The notes below the pieces were generated by a model, which was not told the origin of the DNA, searched no databases, and saw only the letters and a list, made by a program, of their open reading frames with translations. Positions 63,777-64,000 of a stretch of DNA of 64,000 nucleotides are shown here, piece by piece; the stretch's first letter is position 1, and every line of letters begins with the position of its first letter. The DNA is taken from assembly GCA_016188575.1 (NCBI GenBank), contig JACPHN010000150.1, positions 24,828 to 88,827 on the forward strand, read 5' to 3'. A program made the position numbers and the translations under genes. Source of the DNA: Candidatus Schekmanbacteria bacterium. Lineage in GTDB: Bacteria; CSSED10-310; JACPHN01.

Positions 63777-64000
63777 CTGTTAGGACAGCGTTAGGCCGCG
63801 CCACGGGCTCCTTCGCTGCCGCCCGCGCGCTCCTACCGCGCTCCGACGGCCTCCTCCTGGGCCTTCGCCGCTGGCGAAAATCAGGCCATCTGTGCCGGCC
63901 AGAAGTCGACCAGGGTGCGAATCCGAAATTTCAACTGAGTCGCGGTTTCAGGGGAGCATCAGGCAATCAAGAGCGACGGGAAAGGGCCTTGGCAACGGTC
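63777..64000. other. Upstream region of phoB
   Basis: 224 nt with no gene I can support. It should hold the phoB promoter. CTGTCCTAAC lies close to the start but does not give a convincing repeated Pho box. Confidence 0.35.

Noticed and set aside
63755-63800. Pho box upstream of phoB
   Set aside because: CTGTCCTAAC resembles a half-site, but no second CTGTC-type unit is found at the expected 11-nt spacing.

Overview
The window is high-GC, densely coded bacterial chromosome. An MtrA/MtrB-type outer-membrane electron conduit, multihaem cytochromes, a complete chemotaxis array, DUF4388, bactofilin and PrkA-like genes, and a beta-oxidation operon together suggest a deltaproteobacterium-like lineage (Myxococcota, Desulfobacterota or Binatota). 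This placement is an inference with low confidence. No tRNA, rRNA, phage or CRISPR array was found.

Layout: 1-2789 holds the end of a decahaem cytochrome and its MtrB/PioB porin. 2938-4465 holds a V4R-domain protein and a small conserved protein. 4686-11294 is a chemotaxis operon, cheA-cheW-globin-coupled MCP-cheB-cheR, with no stand-alone cheY. 11322-13058 is a hybrid kinase. 13059-14721 is an IscB (OMEGA/HEARO) element, followed by a type I RM relic (15103-15465). 15613-20750 holds a five-HAMP MCP coupled to an NHL lipoprotein, and a beta-helix protein. 21195-34845 is mixed housekeeping and envelope genes: tyrS, a methyltransferase, an M19 dipeptidase, a DsbA-like lipoprotein, a tetrahaem cytochrome, thiI, a ChbG/YdjC deacetylase, an alpha/beta hydrolase, an M29 aminopeptidase and prkA. 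35048-39824 holds a small protein, a REC-histidine kinase and an M28-PDZ-TolB fusion. 39929-42771 is parS-rsmG-parA-parB-bactofilin, which suggests proximity to the replication origin. 43016-47284 is a MacAB-like exporter. 47448-53037 is a fatty-acid beta-oxidation operon. 53065-54699 is an M50-like protein with an altered catalytic motif. 54797-55734 is a second, decayed HEARO element. 55735-57785 is a lipoprotein and a DUF4388 protein. 57840-63776 is a pho regulon cluster whose pstS, pstC/pstA and phoR are damaged.

The most interesting system is the pair of HEARO/IscB elements. Copy 1 (minus strand) has an apparently intact IscB of 446 residues with PLMP, RuvC, arginine-rich and HNH parts, preceded by a 326-nt omega-RNA region. 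Copy 2 (plus strand) has a closely similar 325-nt omega-RNA region, but its iscB is broken by a nonsense codon, a large internal deletion that removes HNH, and a frameshift. Comparing the copies fixes both ends. Each element lies directly against an ATGA that is the start codon of the downstream host gene, so the putative target-adjacent motif is a start codon and the last base triplet of iscB (TGA) is borrowed from it. Removing copy 2 in silico rejoins a GGAGG ribosome-binding site to that start codon.

The pho cluster is the other notable region. pstB, phoU and phoB are intact, but the permease genes are collapsed and pstS carries three lesions, so phosphate uptake through this locus is probably lost, unless the lesions are assembly errors.
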